A DNA stretch of 64,000 nucleotides from Colius striatus (lineage: Eukaryota > Chordata > Aves > Coliiformes > Coliidae), in contig NC_084774.1 in assembly GCF_028858725.1 (NCBI RefSeq), positions 2,578,001-2,642,000 on the forward strand, written 5' to 3'. This document shows positions 1 to 10,025 of this stretch, in pieces. Every line of letters starts with the position of its first letter. The stretch's first letter is position 1. A program made the translations under genes and the position numbers. The notes beneath the pieces were generated by a model. The model saw only the letters and a list, made by a program, of their open reading frames with translations, was not told the DNA's origin and searched no databases.

Positions 1-531
1 GTCCTCGGAGCTCAGCACATAGTCCAGGAGCCGCCGCAGCCAGGCGGGATCTCGGCGGCGCGCCAGCAGGAAGCTGAGCTGCCCGTCCCTGCTGTGATCC
101 CCGGAGCCCAGCTCGTGGTCCAGGAGCCGCCGCAGCCACAGCGGCTCCTGGCGGGGCCACGGCACGTGGCGGGGCCGCCTGCGCCTGTCCTGCAGCCCGG
201 CGGGGCCGCGCCGCCCACGCTCAGCCCCGGCTCTCCGGCCCCGCTGCCCTCTGGGCCCCCGCCGCCGTCGCCCCTGCGGCTCTGGCCCCGGCCCCGCGGC
301 GGGACGGAGGCGGCCGTGAGGCTGCCGGGCCCCCCCGGCGTCGCCCTCCTCTGCAGGCAGGAGGCAGAGGGCCAGGATGGGCTGGTGGCACAGCGGGCAG
401 TGGGCGGCGGCCCAGCGCTGGGCGCAGGCCTGGCACAAGGCGTGCCAGCACGGCTCCAGGGCACAGGGCCGTTGCAGGGGACCGAGGCAGACGGGGCAAC
501 CGTCCCTCTGCTCCTGCCTGGGCACCTCCAT
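1..531 (-). CDS. RING-finger protein (possible E3 ubiquitin ligase), 5' part, runs off the window
   Basis: An open frame of 177 codons starts at the ATG at 531 and runs off the window's left edge without a stop. Residues about 12-50 form a C3HC4 RING: CPVC near the start, then C-x-H and C-x-x-C, closing with CPLC. Such domains bind E2 enzymes and two zinc ions, so ubiquitin-ligase activity is the likely role. After the RING comes an Arg/Gly/Pro-rich low-complexity stretch, then two copies of a helical motif WLRRLLD at about residues 131 and 163. The copies come from a DNA repeat about 90 bp apart. The arrangement (N-terminal RING, basic linker, helical C-terminal part, apparently intronless) resembles the Topors-like RING genes multiplied in birds, but I cannot confirm the family because the 3' end is missing. 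The ATG was chosen because the RING begins shortly after it. GC content is very high. Confidence 0.7.
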   Translation of the reverse strand, partial: MEVPRQEQRDGCPVCLGPLQRPCALEPCWHALCQACAQRWAAAHCPLCHQPILALCLLPAEEGDAGGARQPHGRLRPAAGPGPEPQGRRRRGPRGQRGRRAGAERGRRGPAGLQDRRRRPRHVPWPRQEPLWLRRLLDHELGSGDHSRDGQLSFLLARRRDPAWLRRLLDYVLSSED

Positions 532-904
532 GGCCGCTGCTGGCACTTGCTGTCCTCTCAGCTGCTGGCGGGTCGGGATCTCAGCCACCGCAGGCAGGAC
601 TCGCCGGCTGCCACCGGTGGGACTCAAAGGCTTCAGGCGCTGCTGCTGCGACTCGGCGGCTCCTCAGGCACGTGCCGACGTCTGGCTGCTGAGGGCAGGA
701 CTCGAGGGCTCGGCTGCTGCCTCCAGGGCTCGACGTCTGCCGTGTGCCGGGCAGTCTGCAGCTGGGCTGCTGCCGTGTCCCACAGGGGACTGTGACTGTC
801 TGTGACATCACAAGGCTGTCGGGAGCACGGCCAGGAGCATCCTCCCCGTGCTGCAGGAGCACGCGGCCTGCGGGGAGCAGCAGGGCAGTGATTGGCCGAG
901 GAGC

Positions 905-970
905 TGCGTGTGCCTGTGACGTCACAGAGGGGAGGGGGCGGGGCTTAGTGCTGCGGGGGGCGGGGCTCCA
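905..970. promoter_or_regulatory. CRE palindrome plus two GC boxes, likely promoter of the RING gene
   Basis: A perfect TGACGTCA CRE palindrome lies at 917-924, followed by two GGGGGCGGGGC boxes at about 935 and 955. A weaker TGACATCA lies near 806. The cluster is about 400 bp upstream of the minus-strand RING start. CREB/CREM-family factors bind CREs and Sp/KLF factors bind GC boxes. Direction and activity are inferred. Confidence 0.5.
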
Positions 971-1189
971 GCAGCTCCTCCAATGCCTGAGCACGGGCTC
1001 TGCACACGGCCCTCACCCTGGCTTGGGGTAAAGGGGGGGGAAGGCGGCCAATCAGAGAGCAGGCCCCGCCTCCTCTCGGGCCACGCCCCCTCTCAGGCCA
1101 CGCCCCCAGCCCTCACCAGCACCTTGGTGCGATCCAGCGCTGCCCCCTCCAGCCCGTGGAGCAAAGCAGCGTGGGAAGGGGACAACGGG

Positions 1190-1500
1190 GCCTCCCCAAA
1201 CCTCTTCTCTAGGGGAAGCCCCCGCCCAAAGCCTTGTACAGAGTAAGCCCCACCCTCAGGAGAGAAAGCCCCTCCCCACAAGACCTTAGAGAAAGAAGCG
1301 TCTCCCCCAAACCGCTTCTACAGGGGAAGCCCCGGCCCCAGTTCGGAGAAGCCCCACCCCAAACCCTTATCCAGGGAAAGCTGCGCCCCATTGTGCCTTT
1401 GATAGGGGAAGCCCAAAGCAACTCCACCCATACAGGCAGCTGCTGCACCCCCAAACCAAGCCACAAGGGAAGCCCTGTCCTCTCGGGCAGTAGCACCACC
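1190..1500. repeat. Diverged tandem repeat, C-rich
   Basis: Loose repeats of a unit built around AGGGGAAGCCCCGCCC recur every 30-40 bp with many changes. The open frames here on both strands are low-complexity products of the repeat, not genes. Confidence 0.6.
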
Positions 1501-1529
1501 CCTTAGACCGAATCCCCGCCCAAGTCCCT

Positions 1530-1920
1530 CCAATGCCCCAAAGGGACCCCAAAACTCACTCTCAGTTCTCCAAGGGGACCCCAAAACTCCCTGAATGCCT
1601 CAAGGGGACCCCAAAACCCCTCAAACCCCTCCCCAATGCCCCAAGGGGACTGCAAAAGCCCCCTAAAACCACCCCCAAAGCCCCAAGGGAATCCCAAAAT
1701 CTCCCCAAATCCCTCCCCAAAACCCTCAGGGGACCCCAAAACCTCCCCCCAATGCCTCAAGGGGACCTCAAAACCCCTCAAACCCCTCCCCAATTCCTCA
1801 AGGGGACCTCAAAACCCCTCAAACCCCTCTCCAATGCCCAAAGGGACCGCAAAATCCCCTCAAACCCCTCCCCAATGCCTCAAAGGGACTGCAAAATCCC
1901 CTCAAAACCTCCCCCAGTTT
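1530..1920. repeat. Minisatellite, unit about 45 bp
   Basis: About eight imperfect copies of a unit containing CAAGGGGACCCCAAAACCCC followed by TCAAACCCCTCCCCAATGCC. It is strongly C-rich on the plus strand. It produces long spurious open frames on both strands. Confidence 0.8.
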
Positions 1921-1924
1921 AAAA

Positions 1925-2420
1925 TTTAATCTTAGTAAGTGTTGATTAGAAATTGATGATGAAGGAAACACTCTCTATGAACTGGTAACAAAATGAAGGA
2001 AATTGCACATGTTCCAGTTCAGACTTGGAATGGAATCGATCTGGGAGGACGAGGGGGGAACCTGATGAACGGTGATTGGCTTCCTAACCTTGGGATAGTA
2101 GTATTGGGGATATTTGGAGGATTCTTAATAATTCCATGTTTAATACCTGTTTTTTACCAGATTAATGCACTCGGTTACACAAGGAATGCAGATAACTGCA
2201 GGGCCCGTTGATTCAGAACCAGGGAAGGAGAAAACTCATTCCTTGATGAGACTAAAAACAAAAGAAGATCTGAAATTGATACCAATTCGGCAAGTACTGA
2301 CTCGATTAGGAACAAAACCACAAATCAATACCATAAAGAAGAAGATGGGGGATTGTGAACTGTGTTCACCTGAGTCGTGTCACTGTGAAACAATGCCGGG
2401 GCCCCAGGGTATAATGTGAC
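1925..2420 (+). mobile_element. Endogenous retrovirus fossil: end of envelope (transmembrane part) and adjoining sequence
   Basis: A short open stretch at about 1993-2211 encodes a Trp-containing juxtamembrane part followed by a long hydrophobic segment (residues about 35-57, including GIVVLGIFGGFLIIPCLIP). This is typical of the C-terminal end of a retroviral transmembrane envelope subunit. AT-richer composition sets it apart from the C-rich minisatellite on its left. Only a fragment remains and it is clearly a broken, old copy. The genus is uncertain. Sequence to about 2640 may include LTR remnants, but I could not define ends. Confidence 0.45.
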
Positions 2421-2654
2421 TTTGAACCACTCTGTTTGTCCCTGTATAACCACAGGTTTAGGAGAAGCAGGATGGTGTGTCTATAGTTCCTAATGTTACG
2501 TATATAGCTCTTCTCTCTTGCAAAGGGCACCTGGCCGGCACTCTGGTACAGCAGCTTAGGCCGGTGTTTGTTGCTCGCTGCATGGTGTTAGGGAAGAGAG
2601 GCCTATTGGGCGCAGGCGTATGAATGTGTATTAGCAGAGGGAATAGAAACCGAA

Positions 2655-2850
2655 AACTGCTGTCCAGCAGTTCCCTGTCCCTCTGGAGCTGGGGAGCCCA
2701 GCACTGGGCACAGGACTCCAGACGAGGCCTGACTCTGGGCAGAGCAGAGGGGGAGCAGAACCTCCCTCCCCCGCTGCCCACACTCTTCTGGGTGCCCCCA
2801 GGCCGCCACAGCCCTTCTTGCCCACGAGGGCACGTTGCTGCTCAGGGTTA
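2655..2850 (-). mobile_element. CR1 LINE fragment
   Basis: Matches the CR1 3' region in antisense: cagcactgggcacaggactc, then a run ending near ttcttgcccacgagggcac. This is the reverse of the familiar CR1 run 'gtgcccttgtgg...ctggagtcctgtgccc'. Truncated at both ends. Confidence 0.85.
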
Positions 2851-2879
2851 GTTTATGATCAACCTGGCGCTCCAAACCG

Positions 2880-3110
2880 CCGGGAGCTGGCCGTGCCTGG
2901 GGGACGGCCACGGCCTGGGCAGAGCCGGGTGGTCGCGGCCCCTGGATGGCTGCCGGGGGGCGACCGAGGGGCTTCAAGCGCCGCCTCTCGCCGCCATTGG
3001 CTGGTTGGGCCGCCACTCTGCGACCTCGCGCGCCGATTGGTCGGGGCGGCGCGCTGTGGGCGGGCCTCGCTGTTCCCCTCAGGGCGCCTTGGACTTCGCT
3101 CACAGCTTCC
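2880..3110 (+). promoter_or_regulatory. CpG-rich, CCAAT-box promoter-like region upstream of the plus-strand MROH copy
   Basis: A GC- and CpG-rich stretch holds two inverted CCAAT boxes (ATTGG near 2995 and 3036) and GGGGCGGCG/GGGCGGG motifs. It lies just upstream of the first recognisable MROH exon. NF-Y and Sp factors bind such sites. I found no equivalent beside the minus-strand MROH copy, so this could instead belong to another transcript. Confidence 0.4.
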
Positions 3111-3290
3111 CCAGTTTGGAAAGAGAAAGTTGGATTTTGAGGGAAAAAAGTGGAGTTGTGAGGGCAAAAGTGGGATTTTAGTGGAGTCTTGAGGGCAAAA
3201 GTGGAGTGTTGAGGACAAAAGTGGGCATTTGGTGGAGTTGTGAGGGCAAAAGTGGACGTTTGGGGGAGGTCTGAGGGGCAAAGCATGGAA
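3110..3290. repeat. Minisatellite, unit about 31 bp (G-rich on plus strand)
   Basis: Tandem copies of GGAGTTGTGAGGGCAAAAGT and variants. It is the first of many blocks of the same minisatellite family in this window. Confidence 0.85.
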
Positions 3291-3729
3291 AAGGAAGCAG
3301 AGGAGAGCAGCAGTGGAAAGGGCTCAGGTGGAGGCTGGAGCTGCCCAGAGCTGTTTCCCCGAGGGGGCCGCAGCCCCTGTGCCAGGCTGCCCAGCGAGCT
3401 GGTGGCTTCCCCATCCCTGGAGGGCCCCCAAAGCCGTGGGGCCGAGCTGCCGAGGAGACCCTTCCCAAAGCCGTGACCTTGGCTTCTGCTCTTCCTTATC
3501 CTTCCCTGAACCCCTTGGTCGTGGCTCGGGCCTGGGAGGAAGCGCAGAGATCCCAGACGAGCTCAGCCATGCGAACTGTGAGTGAGCCTGAGTTGCTGCA
3601 GAGCAGTGAGTGAGGGTTTCCCCCCCTTTCCCCACACCCTCCATCAGGGCTGGGCAAGGGAGGGGGGGTTCAGCAAAGCCTTGGGTGACGATACCTCGGC
3701 GGTGACACCTCGCTGGCGCGGGCTCGACG

Positions 3730-3905
3730 CTCCTCTTGGGTGGCAAGAGGCTGAACGGGAGCCGGCGGTGGCCAAGGCGGCCTTTTGTGGGGGCATCAAG
3801 GAGAGTGTGGGCAGCAGGATATGGGAGCTGCTCCTGCCCCTCTCCTCTGCCATCTCTGGTGAGGCTCCATCTGGAGTCCCGTGCCCAGTTCTGGGCTCCC
3901 CTTGA
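3730..3905 (+). mobile_element. CR1 LINE fragment in MROH intron 1
   Basis: Contains GGGGGCATCAAGGAGAGTGT followed by the CR1 segment ending in CCCAGTTCTGGGCTCCCC, in sense orientation. The same insertion lies in the minus-strand copy at about 21055-21230, so it predates the duplication. Confidence 0.8.
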
Positions 3906-4239
3906 TCGCTTTGAAGCTCCTCTCAGCCTCTGGGGAAGGGTTGGGCCGAGTTGATGTGTTCCTACAGGCTCTGCCGTGTTTCTCCTGTGTAGGTGACATG
4001 CCGTCAGAGGAGACTGTACACATCCCATTGTCAGAGAAGGATGCTGTGATCTCTTTTTCAAGCAGCATCAGCAGCTGCAGTGGAAGCTGTGAGAGCAGCT
4101 GCAGCGGCAACAGCAACTGCGGATGCGGGTGCAATAGCAGCGGCAGCATGGTGATTAAGGTGATGATCCCAGCCCTGCTCCCTCACCCAGGGGAACACTC
4201 TGCTCTCCTCCTCCTCTGCTCTGCAGCCTCTGCACTGTC

Positions 4240-4580
4240 TCCCTTCGCTCCCCATTTTTGCCCTTACAAGTTCAGCAAAACCCCACTTTGGCCCCCAAAG
4301 CTCAACTTTTGCCCTCAAAACCCCACCAAAACCCAACTTTTGCTCTCAAAAGCCCACTTTTACCCTCAAACCTCCACCAAAACCCAACTTTTGCCCTTTA
4401 AACTTTACTTTTCCCCTCAAAACTCCCCAAAACCACAACTTTTGCCTTCAAAACTTCACCAAAAGCCAACTTTTGGCTTCAAAACTCCCCCCAAACCCAT
4501 CTTATGCCCTCAAAAGTCTTCTTTTGGCCTCAGAACTCCCCCAAAACCCTACATTTGGCCTCCACTCTCCTTCAGAACCC
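4240..4580. repeat. Intronic minisatellite block, MROH(+) intron 2
   Basis: About ten imperfect copies of a unit near CCAAAACCCAACTTTTGCCC, C-rich on the coding strand. The equivalent block is at 20000-20520 in the minus copy, where it has more units. Confidence 0.85.
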
Positions 4581-5589
4581 TCTTCCCTGTCTCCAGGCTC
4601 AAGCTCCCTTGGGGCAAGTCTGGGCTCGTTTCCTCCTGTCGCTCAGTACCGCTGTCAACCTCCCTCCAGGTCCTTTACACCAGCCCAGCTCTCAAGCAGT
4701 GCTGCTCAGTCGAGCTGCTGGAGGAACAGCTCTCGCCTACTGAGAAGACAGACATGGTCGTCTGGATCATTGAGCGCTTGGGAGGAGACCAAGTGCCCCA
4801 GAAGCACAAAGCCGTCCTGGAGGCGGCCGTGAGAAACCCGAGCTCCTGGCTTCGGGATGTAAGTTTGCCCCGAGGTTGGCTTTCCTCCTCCCTGAACCCA
4901 CCCGAAGCCTTTCCAAAGCGGCAGAGGGGGCTGGGAGAGGGGCAGGAGCTTTAGAGGAGGACGGGTCGGCATGGCCACACTCCCCTCCTCCAGGTGTCAG
5001 GGATCATGAGGTGCATCCATGGGATGATGACCAAGGTGTACACGGAGTTCTCCCAAACGCAGCTGCAGGTCCTCCTGAAGACGCTGGTCGAGCACTACCC
5101 CAGCCAGTTGTGTCAGAGCCTGTGGATGTTCTCTCCAAGTCAGGACAGGTACTGACCTGAGCGGCCGCCAGGCTTTGTTCTCCACACCGTCCCCACGCCT
5201 CCCAGCCCCATGAGCCGAGCCTCCTCCTTCCCACCCCATGAGGAAAACCACCTCAACCTTCCTCCTGAGTGTCCCAAGAGGGAGGGGGAAGGTGCCAAGA
5301 GGCACCTGGAGCCAACCCTGCTGCTGCTTCCCGCAGGGCTGCCATGGCCATGTTGGAGGTGATATTCTCCACGCCCAAACTACTGTGTTCAGCCTTGAAG
5401 GAGATGCTGGCGCTGCTCCAGCACAGGCTGTTCCGGAAGGTGTTCAGCTGCGACGTGGACGACACCTACATCTACCCCCTGGCTGTGAGTGGGGACTCAG
5501 TGGCACGTGGAGTGCTGGAGTGGGAAGGGAATCTTCAGGGATCATCCAGCCCAAGCCCCTCGTCAAGCCTAGTTGATCTCAGCAGAAAG

Positions 5590-5790
5590 TTTCTGCTGTC
5601 AAAACGGCCCCAAACCCTCACCTTTCCCCTCAAAACGCCCCCAAACCCTCACCTTTTGCCTCAAAACTTCACCAAGCCCTCACCTTTCCCCTCAAAATGC
5701 CCCCAAACCCTCACCTTTCGCCTCAAAATACCACAAAAATGTCACTTTCCCCCCTCAGGATGCCACCAAAACCCCACTTTTCCCCTCCAA
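5590..5790. repeat. Intronic minisatellite block, MROH(+) intron 5
   Basis: Copies of CCCCCAAACCCTCACCTTTC and variants precede the exon at 5831. The equivalent block is at 18815-18985 in the minus copy. Confidence 0.85.
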
Positions 5791-6339
5791 CTCCTCCCAG
5801 CCCTCCTCAGTGCCTCTCCTGCCCCTGCAGATCCTGGCTGGGGCTCACCCTGGCATCAACTTCGCCTCCATCTACAAGTTTTGTCGCTTCCTCAAGTGGC
5901 CTCGCAGCCCGATGCTGCCCCTGGTGCTCACAGCCCTCCTCACCTTGTGTGAGGACACCAAGACGGTACGTGCTGATCCAGCCAAGCACAGCCTCTGAGT
6001 TCTGGGGGCAAAAAGGGCTGCTGTGGCTTCACCACAACCGCTTTCCCCTCCCAGGCCAGGACCATCAGCTTGCTGGTGCCTGATATCTTGGAGCTCATGG
6101 CACATGCCAGCACTGATGTCAAGGCGAAGGCTTTGGTCATCTTGAGGAGGGTGTTTGGAGCCGTGAAGAAACGAGACCCCAAGCCCACGATCATGAAGCT
6201 CTGTGAAGAGCTGCCACGGTTCTTTGATGATGTGAGGAGCTGCTGGGAGCTTCAGTGGCATCTGTGAGGAGGATGGTTTTGGGCTTCCCCAGCTCTCCCA
6301 CCATGTCTGATGCTGTGGCATCACAGGATCACAGGAGCT

Positions 6340-6890
6340 ATGACAGAGGACATCGCTGGCACCAAGTTTCAGCAGTTGGCATCTGCCATCAAGTATTGCC
6401 ATGATTTGGACGTTGCTCACAGGGAGCTGCAATGTGAGAACATCCTTCTCCATGCACATCTCAATGTCAAGCTGGCAGACTTTGGCTTTTCCAAACTCCT
6501 GTCTCGGGAGGAAAATGGCAGAATTGTTCTCAGCCAAACCTTCTGTTGTTCTCCTGCGTACGCAGCCCCTGAAGTGCTGGAGGAAATTCGCTCTGACCCC
6601 AGGATTGCTGACACATGGACTCTGGGTGTCAGCCTGTACTCAATGGTCTGGGCTTCGTTGCCTTTCGATGATTCCAACGTCAGCAAAATGACCCGTGTTC
6701 AGAAACGACAGCGGATCCCCTTCCCCAGTCCAAACATCTGACTGCAGAGTGCAGGGATCTCGTTCACCGCTTGCTCCCGCCCGTCGTGGCTCAGAGGTTG
6801 TGCGTAGATGAAGTCTTGAAGCACTCATGGCTGCAGACTCCAAAATGCACGATCCCTTTGCCTCTGCCAGCTGCAAAAGAGGGTGAGTGT
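6340..6890 (+). pseudogene. TSSK-like (testis-specific serine kinase) pseudogene
   Basis: The C-lobe of a TSSK-type kinase reads from about 6355: [14 protein letters not shown], then the catalytic loop, DFGFSKL at about 6480, the APE motif ([10 protein letters not shown]) and the [11 protein letters not shown] segment typical of TSSK1/2. The N-lobe with the glycine loop and ATP-binding lysine is absent. The catalytic loop reads HRELQCEN where active kinases have HRDLKxEN, so both the catalytic Asp and the loop Lys are lost. Near 6740 the frame shifts by one base: the next segment ([15 protein letters not shown], then DEVLKHSWLQ) continues the homology in another frame to about 6880. It directly abuts the truncated MROH copy and has no partner in the inverted arm. 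I see no intron, which suggests a retrocopy or a fragment. Confidence 0.8.
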
Positions 6891-7247
6891 TCCCAAACCC
6901 TTTGTGAAGGAAAGCCTGGGCACTACCAGCAAGCCAAATCCCCTTCTGTATACGGGGGAGGAGAGAAGGACAAAGGATCCTCTTAAGGACAGCTTTACTT
7001 TCCAAGTCAGGAAACCAGCGACTCCACATCTCAGCGCTGTAGCTGGCACGGGATAATTCTTCCCTGCTCCAGCTGAGGATAGAGAGGGATGAAGAAGAAC
7101 ACTCAGCTGCTGAAGTAAACGCATTTCACCTCCTCAGAAAATGTGCCAACTTGATAGGGGTTTATCGTTTCTTGACAGTTTTTCCTGATGGGCTCTGCTG
7201 CTGCTTTTGCTTAATGTTTTTAATGTTAAGCAGGATGGTGTGTATAC
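6891..7247. other. Short non-coding interval before the SPOC/CPNE1 inverted arm
   Basis: I see no gene. The interval ends where homology to the reverse complement of 35221 begins, at about 7248. Confidence 0.5.
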
Positions 7248-7492
7248 AGAGGAATTGCTAGTGCTTGGGGTAGTTTCCCACCCTCATCAGGGCCATATAG
7301 AAAGGCTGTGTGAGCCTGGGCTTGAGGTGGGAGCAGTGCAGGGGTGGAAACAAATGCTTCTCCTCATCAGTGCTCCCTGAGGCTGACAGGGAGTGAGACC
7401 TGGCTGGCAGGGGCTGTGCTCTGGGCTGTCACTGGCCCGATGGCTCCTTCCTGTGCAGCGTTTCTGGTTCATTCTCCCTGCTGTCTCCACAG

Positions 7493-7609
7493 GCTCCCCG
7501 GGAAGCGCTTTCCCAAACCGTTCTGGCTGAAGTGCCCAAGCAGCTGGTGTCCTATTATAAGTGGCAGGGATGGCCACCTCTGAAACCACCAGAGATAAAG
7601 AAGGTGTAG
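7493..7609 (+). pseudogene. Orphan copy of the CPNE1 last exon
   Basis: The 117-bp exon, with its AG acceptor in front, encodes [15 protein letters not shown] and so on to the stop TAG at 7607-7609. It matches the last exon of CPNE1 at 34860-34976 across its whole length. No other CPNE1 exon lies on this strand, so it is a carried-over gene end, not a working gene. The following sequence to about 8240 is the duplicated CPNE1 3' UTR. An AATAAA near 8720 matches the polyadenylation signal of the parent at 34213-34218. Confidence 0.9.
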
Positions 7610-8339
7610 ACTGCAGCCTGGTCCTGGCAACCTGGATCCCTGGGGTGAAGAGAGCTGTCAGCACCCAGGCCCTGCCCTGCAGCTATGGGTGCTCAGTGCC
7701 TTGAGATTGTGCCATTCACACCAATTCTCCTCCCTGCCCCTGCTTTGTATCTCTGAACTTTTCTGTTCCTGAATGGAAGAAATGTAAATACAGCTGAAAG
7801 CAGGACTGCTGGTGGGTTTTGTCACAGACCTTGTTGGTTTTGCACCCTGGTTTTGCACCTTCAGTGCCATGCAGCACACCATGCATCCTGGCTGGGCAGG
7901 GCCCAGCAGCTTGGTGTGAGCACAGGCACGTGCCCTGTCTCCCTGCTGAGGAGCAGCAGCATTGCAGCCTCTCAGCTGCACTTACCCTTTGCACATCTTC
8001 TTTCATGGATTCATTTCTGTACATTCTTTTTTTCTTCTAGCAAGCTGCCTTGGGAAGGGGAATCTCCCGGTCCTGGATGGTACCAGCGTCTGTTGGCTGC
8101 TTGCCTGAGGTGGTTCCTGTTTTGCCTTCATCAAGTACCAGTATATTTTATATTAGAGGTTTATTTTTACATTTCAGTGACCATACTTTGCAGTCTTTTT
8201 TTTAATCACATTTTTGTATCAGCAGAAATTGCTTCTGGGATGGCCCCTGGCTTGGAGCCACCGTTTCAGTGGAAGAACACTGCACTTTGCTTGTTTGGAG
8301 GCTGAGAAATGAGGATTAATCATCAGTTCATTAATTAAT

Positions 8340-8390
8340 CATGAAGATCTTAAAGGTCTTTTCCAGCCATAATGATTCTGTGATTTGTAT
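8340..8390 (+). mobile_element. CR1 3'-end fragment
   Basis: Reads ATCTTAAAGGTCTTTTCCAG then ATAATGATTCTGTGAT, the typical CR1 3' terminus in sense. It lies in the 8240-8715 segment that is absent from the other arm. Confidence 0.75.
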
Positions 8391-9327
8391 TTCTGTGATT
8401 AATTAATGGAGGTGGGATTAATGAATCACATTAACAGGGCTTTCAAAATCCAGCAACTGGACACTTTGAAATAAAGATGCTTTGAACCATTTCTTTGTGT
8501 TATGAAACGAAGAAGTGACTATCTGTGGAAGTCCAAAGAGGTGCTTCCTTGTCCTCAGCAGCGTGAGGTGTGTTCTGTGTGCTCTGGGGACTGTAGAACA
8601 GGCAGATGATAGCAAAGCACAGTTGTTTGGAGAGACAGGAGTTGATAGTTCATTTCAAACTAGAGCTGAAGAAACATGGGCTTGTTGCATTACAAGTGGC
8701 CATCACTTTCGGTTTAGTAAATAAATGATCTGCTTTGACTTACGTGACGTGTCTGGACTCCCCTTTCTGGGCTTTTCCTGCTTTTTTCCAGCGATGTGGA
8801 TGTTGTGGTTTGTGGAAGGTCTGTGCTTTAGTACCACAGGTGGTGGTTCAGCATCTGAGTTGGCCAAGCTTGAGTGTGACCAGCTGCCCAAGCAGAGCAA
8901 GTTGTCCCTCATGGTTAGTTTTGTTACCTGTTAATCACCGAGACTGCTGAGTGTGTGTCTTGCAGCCCTGTCCTGCAGTAAGATGAGCTGTTTCTTTACT
9001 GTGGGGGAAGAGACACACTGAGCTTTAAGTGTTCTACTGGGGAAGTAGAAATTGTTTATTGACAATTTGATGGAAGGGTGATGAGCAGATGCTCAGCCTT
9101 TGGATTCCTTCCTGGGGCTTGGAAAGAAGGGTGGCTCCTTCCTTCCTGATGAGGTTTCCTAAGTCACTGCTAGCTTTCTCTCTGCTGGGCCTCTCCAGAG
9201 CTGTCTCAGCCAGAGCAGAGCCGTGCCAGTCCTTACAGCTCGTGCAGACCTGGGATTCCTCAGCTTGAAGCTGATGCTGGCCATCATCTGTGTGCCATCA
9301 CTAACCAGGAGACCGCTCTGTTGTCCT

Positions 9328-9341
9328 ATTGCCATGGCAAC
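9328..9341. promoter_or_regulatory. RFX X-box-like palindrome (left arm)
   Basis: ATTGCCATGGCAAC is a near-perfect inverted-repeat X-box of the kind bound by RFX factors. It lies about 1.3 kb upstream of the first SPOC exon retained on this strand. The mirror copy is at 30621-30634. Confidence 0.4.
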
Positions 9342-9924
9342 AAGAGGCGCCAACCGCTGTCCCCAGGAGCAGACCGTCACTTCGAGGCAGAGCGACCTCG
9401 GGGACCGTGGGATCAAACCTCACCTGCCTTGTGCCACGTTCATCTTCTGTGGGTGCTCGAGGCGATCTTCTGCCCGGTGAGTTCAACAAGAGAAGTGGAA
9501 CTTCATCATGTTCTGGTGACCGCCAGGAACTTCTGTGCTTGAACTGCTGCTGGAGTTTAGGTCCCAAATGAGTTCCAGTGCGTCACTGGCTTGGGGAAAG
9601 CGGCACTATTTTACCTGCAATCTAAAGGGGAGGGAAACAGAAAGAAATGCATTTCTCCAGCTTTGTGGCCCAATTCTAGAAGAGATCTAGAATTGTCTGT
9701 CAGGGGAACTACAATCATTGTCAGTTGGCAGCAAGAATTCTCAGGTCTAGAAGTGCAATTCACGTGCTGTATTTGAGGAATAAGCTGAAGTTGATCACGG
9801 CTTTTGAGCTCTTTTCAAGCGAGACAGCCAGTTTGCTGCTTCAACTGACATGTCCGGGAGTATCTCAAGTGCAATTGAATAACTGCCTTGAGAACAAACC
9901 CCGTAGCGAATCCACAGACTCCTC

Positions 9925-10025
9925 AGAGCGTGGCAGGGGTTGGAAGGGACGTCTACCGACCATCTCCAAGCCCCTGCTAAAGCAGGTCCAGCTAGCTCAG
10001 GTTGCAGAGGGAAGCACACGTGGCA
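9925..10025 (-). mobile_element. CR1 3'-end fragment
   Basis: GGGGTTGGAAGGGACG then CCCCTGCTAAAGCAGGTCCA is the CR1 terminus in antisense. It is mirrored at about 29940-30045 on the plus strand. Confidence 0.7.

Larger units (their letters stand above)
3400..6231 (+). pseudogene. MROH (maestro HEAT-like repeat) gene copy, 3'-truncated
   Basis: Seven exons are recognisable: about 3400-3605, then 3993-4159, 4670-4858, 4994-5148, 5337-5484, 5831-5965 and 6055-6231. All carry GT/AG borders and compatible phases. They encode a Ser/Cys-rich N-terminal segment and amphipathic HEAT-type helices (LLEEQLSPTEKTDMVVWIIE; LLVPDILELM). MROH proteins are alpha-helical scaffolds of poorly known function, several of them testis-enriched. 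Compared with the minus-strand copy, the first exon has lost about 240 and 36 bp, and the ATG in the ACCATGG context reads ACCTTGG. The last five exons are missing, replaced by a TSSK-like sequence. Exons 2-7 still read open, so a truncated or chimeric product cannot be excluded. I call it a pseudogene at moderate confidence. Confidence 0.7.
3240..6283 (+). repeat. Left arm of the MROH inverted duplication
   Basis: Exons and introns from about 3240 to 6283 match the reverse complement of about 18322-21960. They share exon order, intronic CR1, intronic minisatellites and donor/acceptor sites. Homology stops abruptly after ggaggatggttttgggc near 6283. Beyond that point the minus copy continues into further MROH exons, while this arm passes into the TSSK-like sequence. 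Confidence 0.9.

Noticed and set aside
1503-1929. Proline/lysine-rich open frames of about 100-130 residues
   Set aside because: They are translations of the 45-bp minisatellite, open on both strands, with no codon bias or domain.
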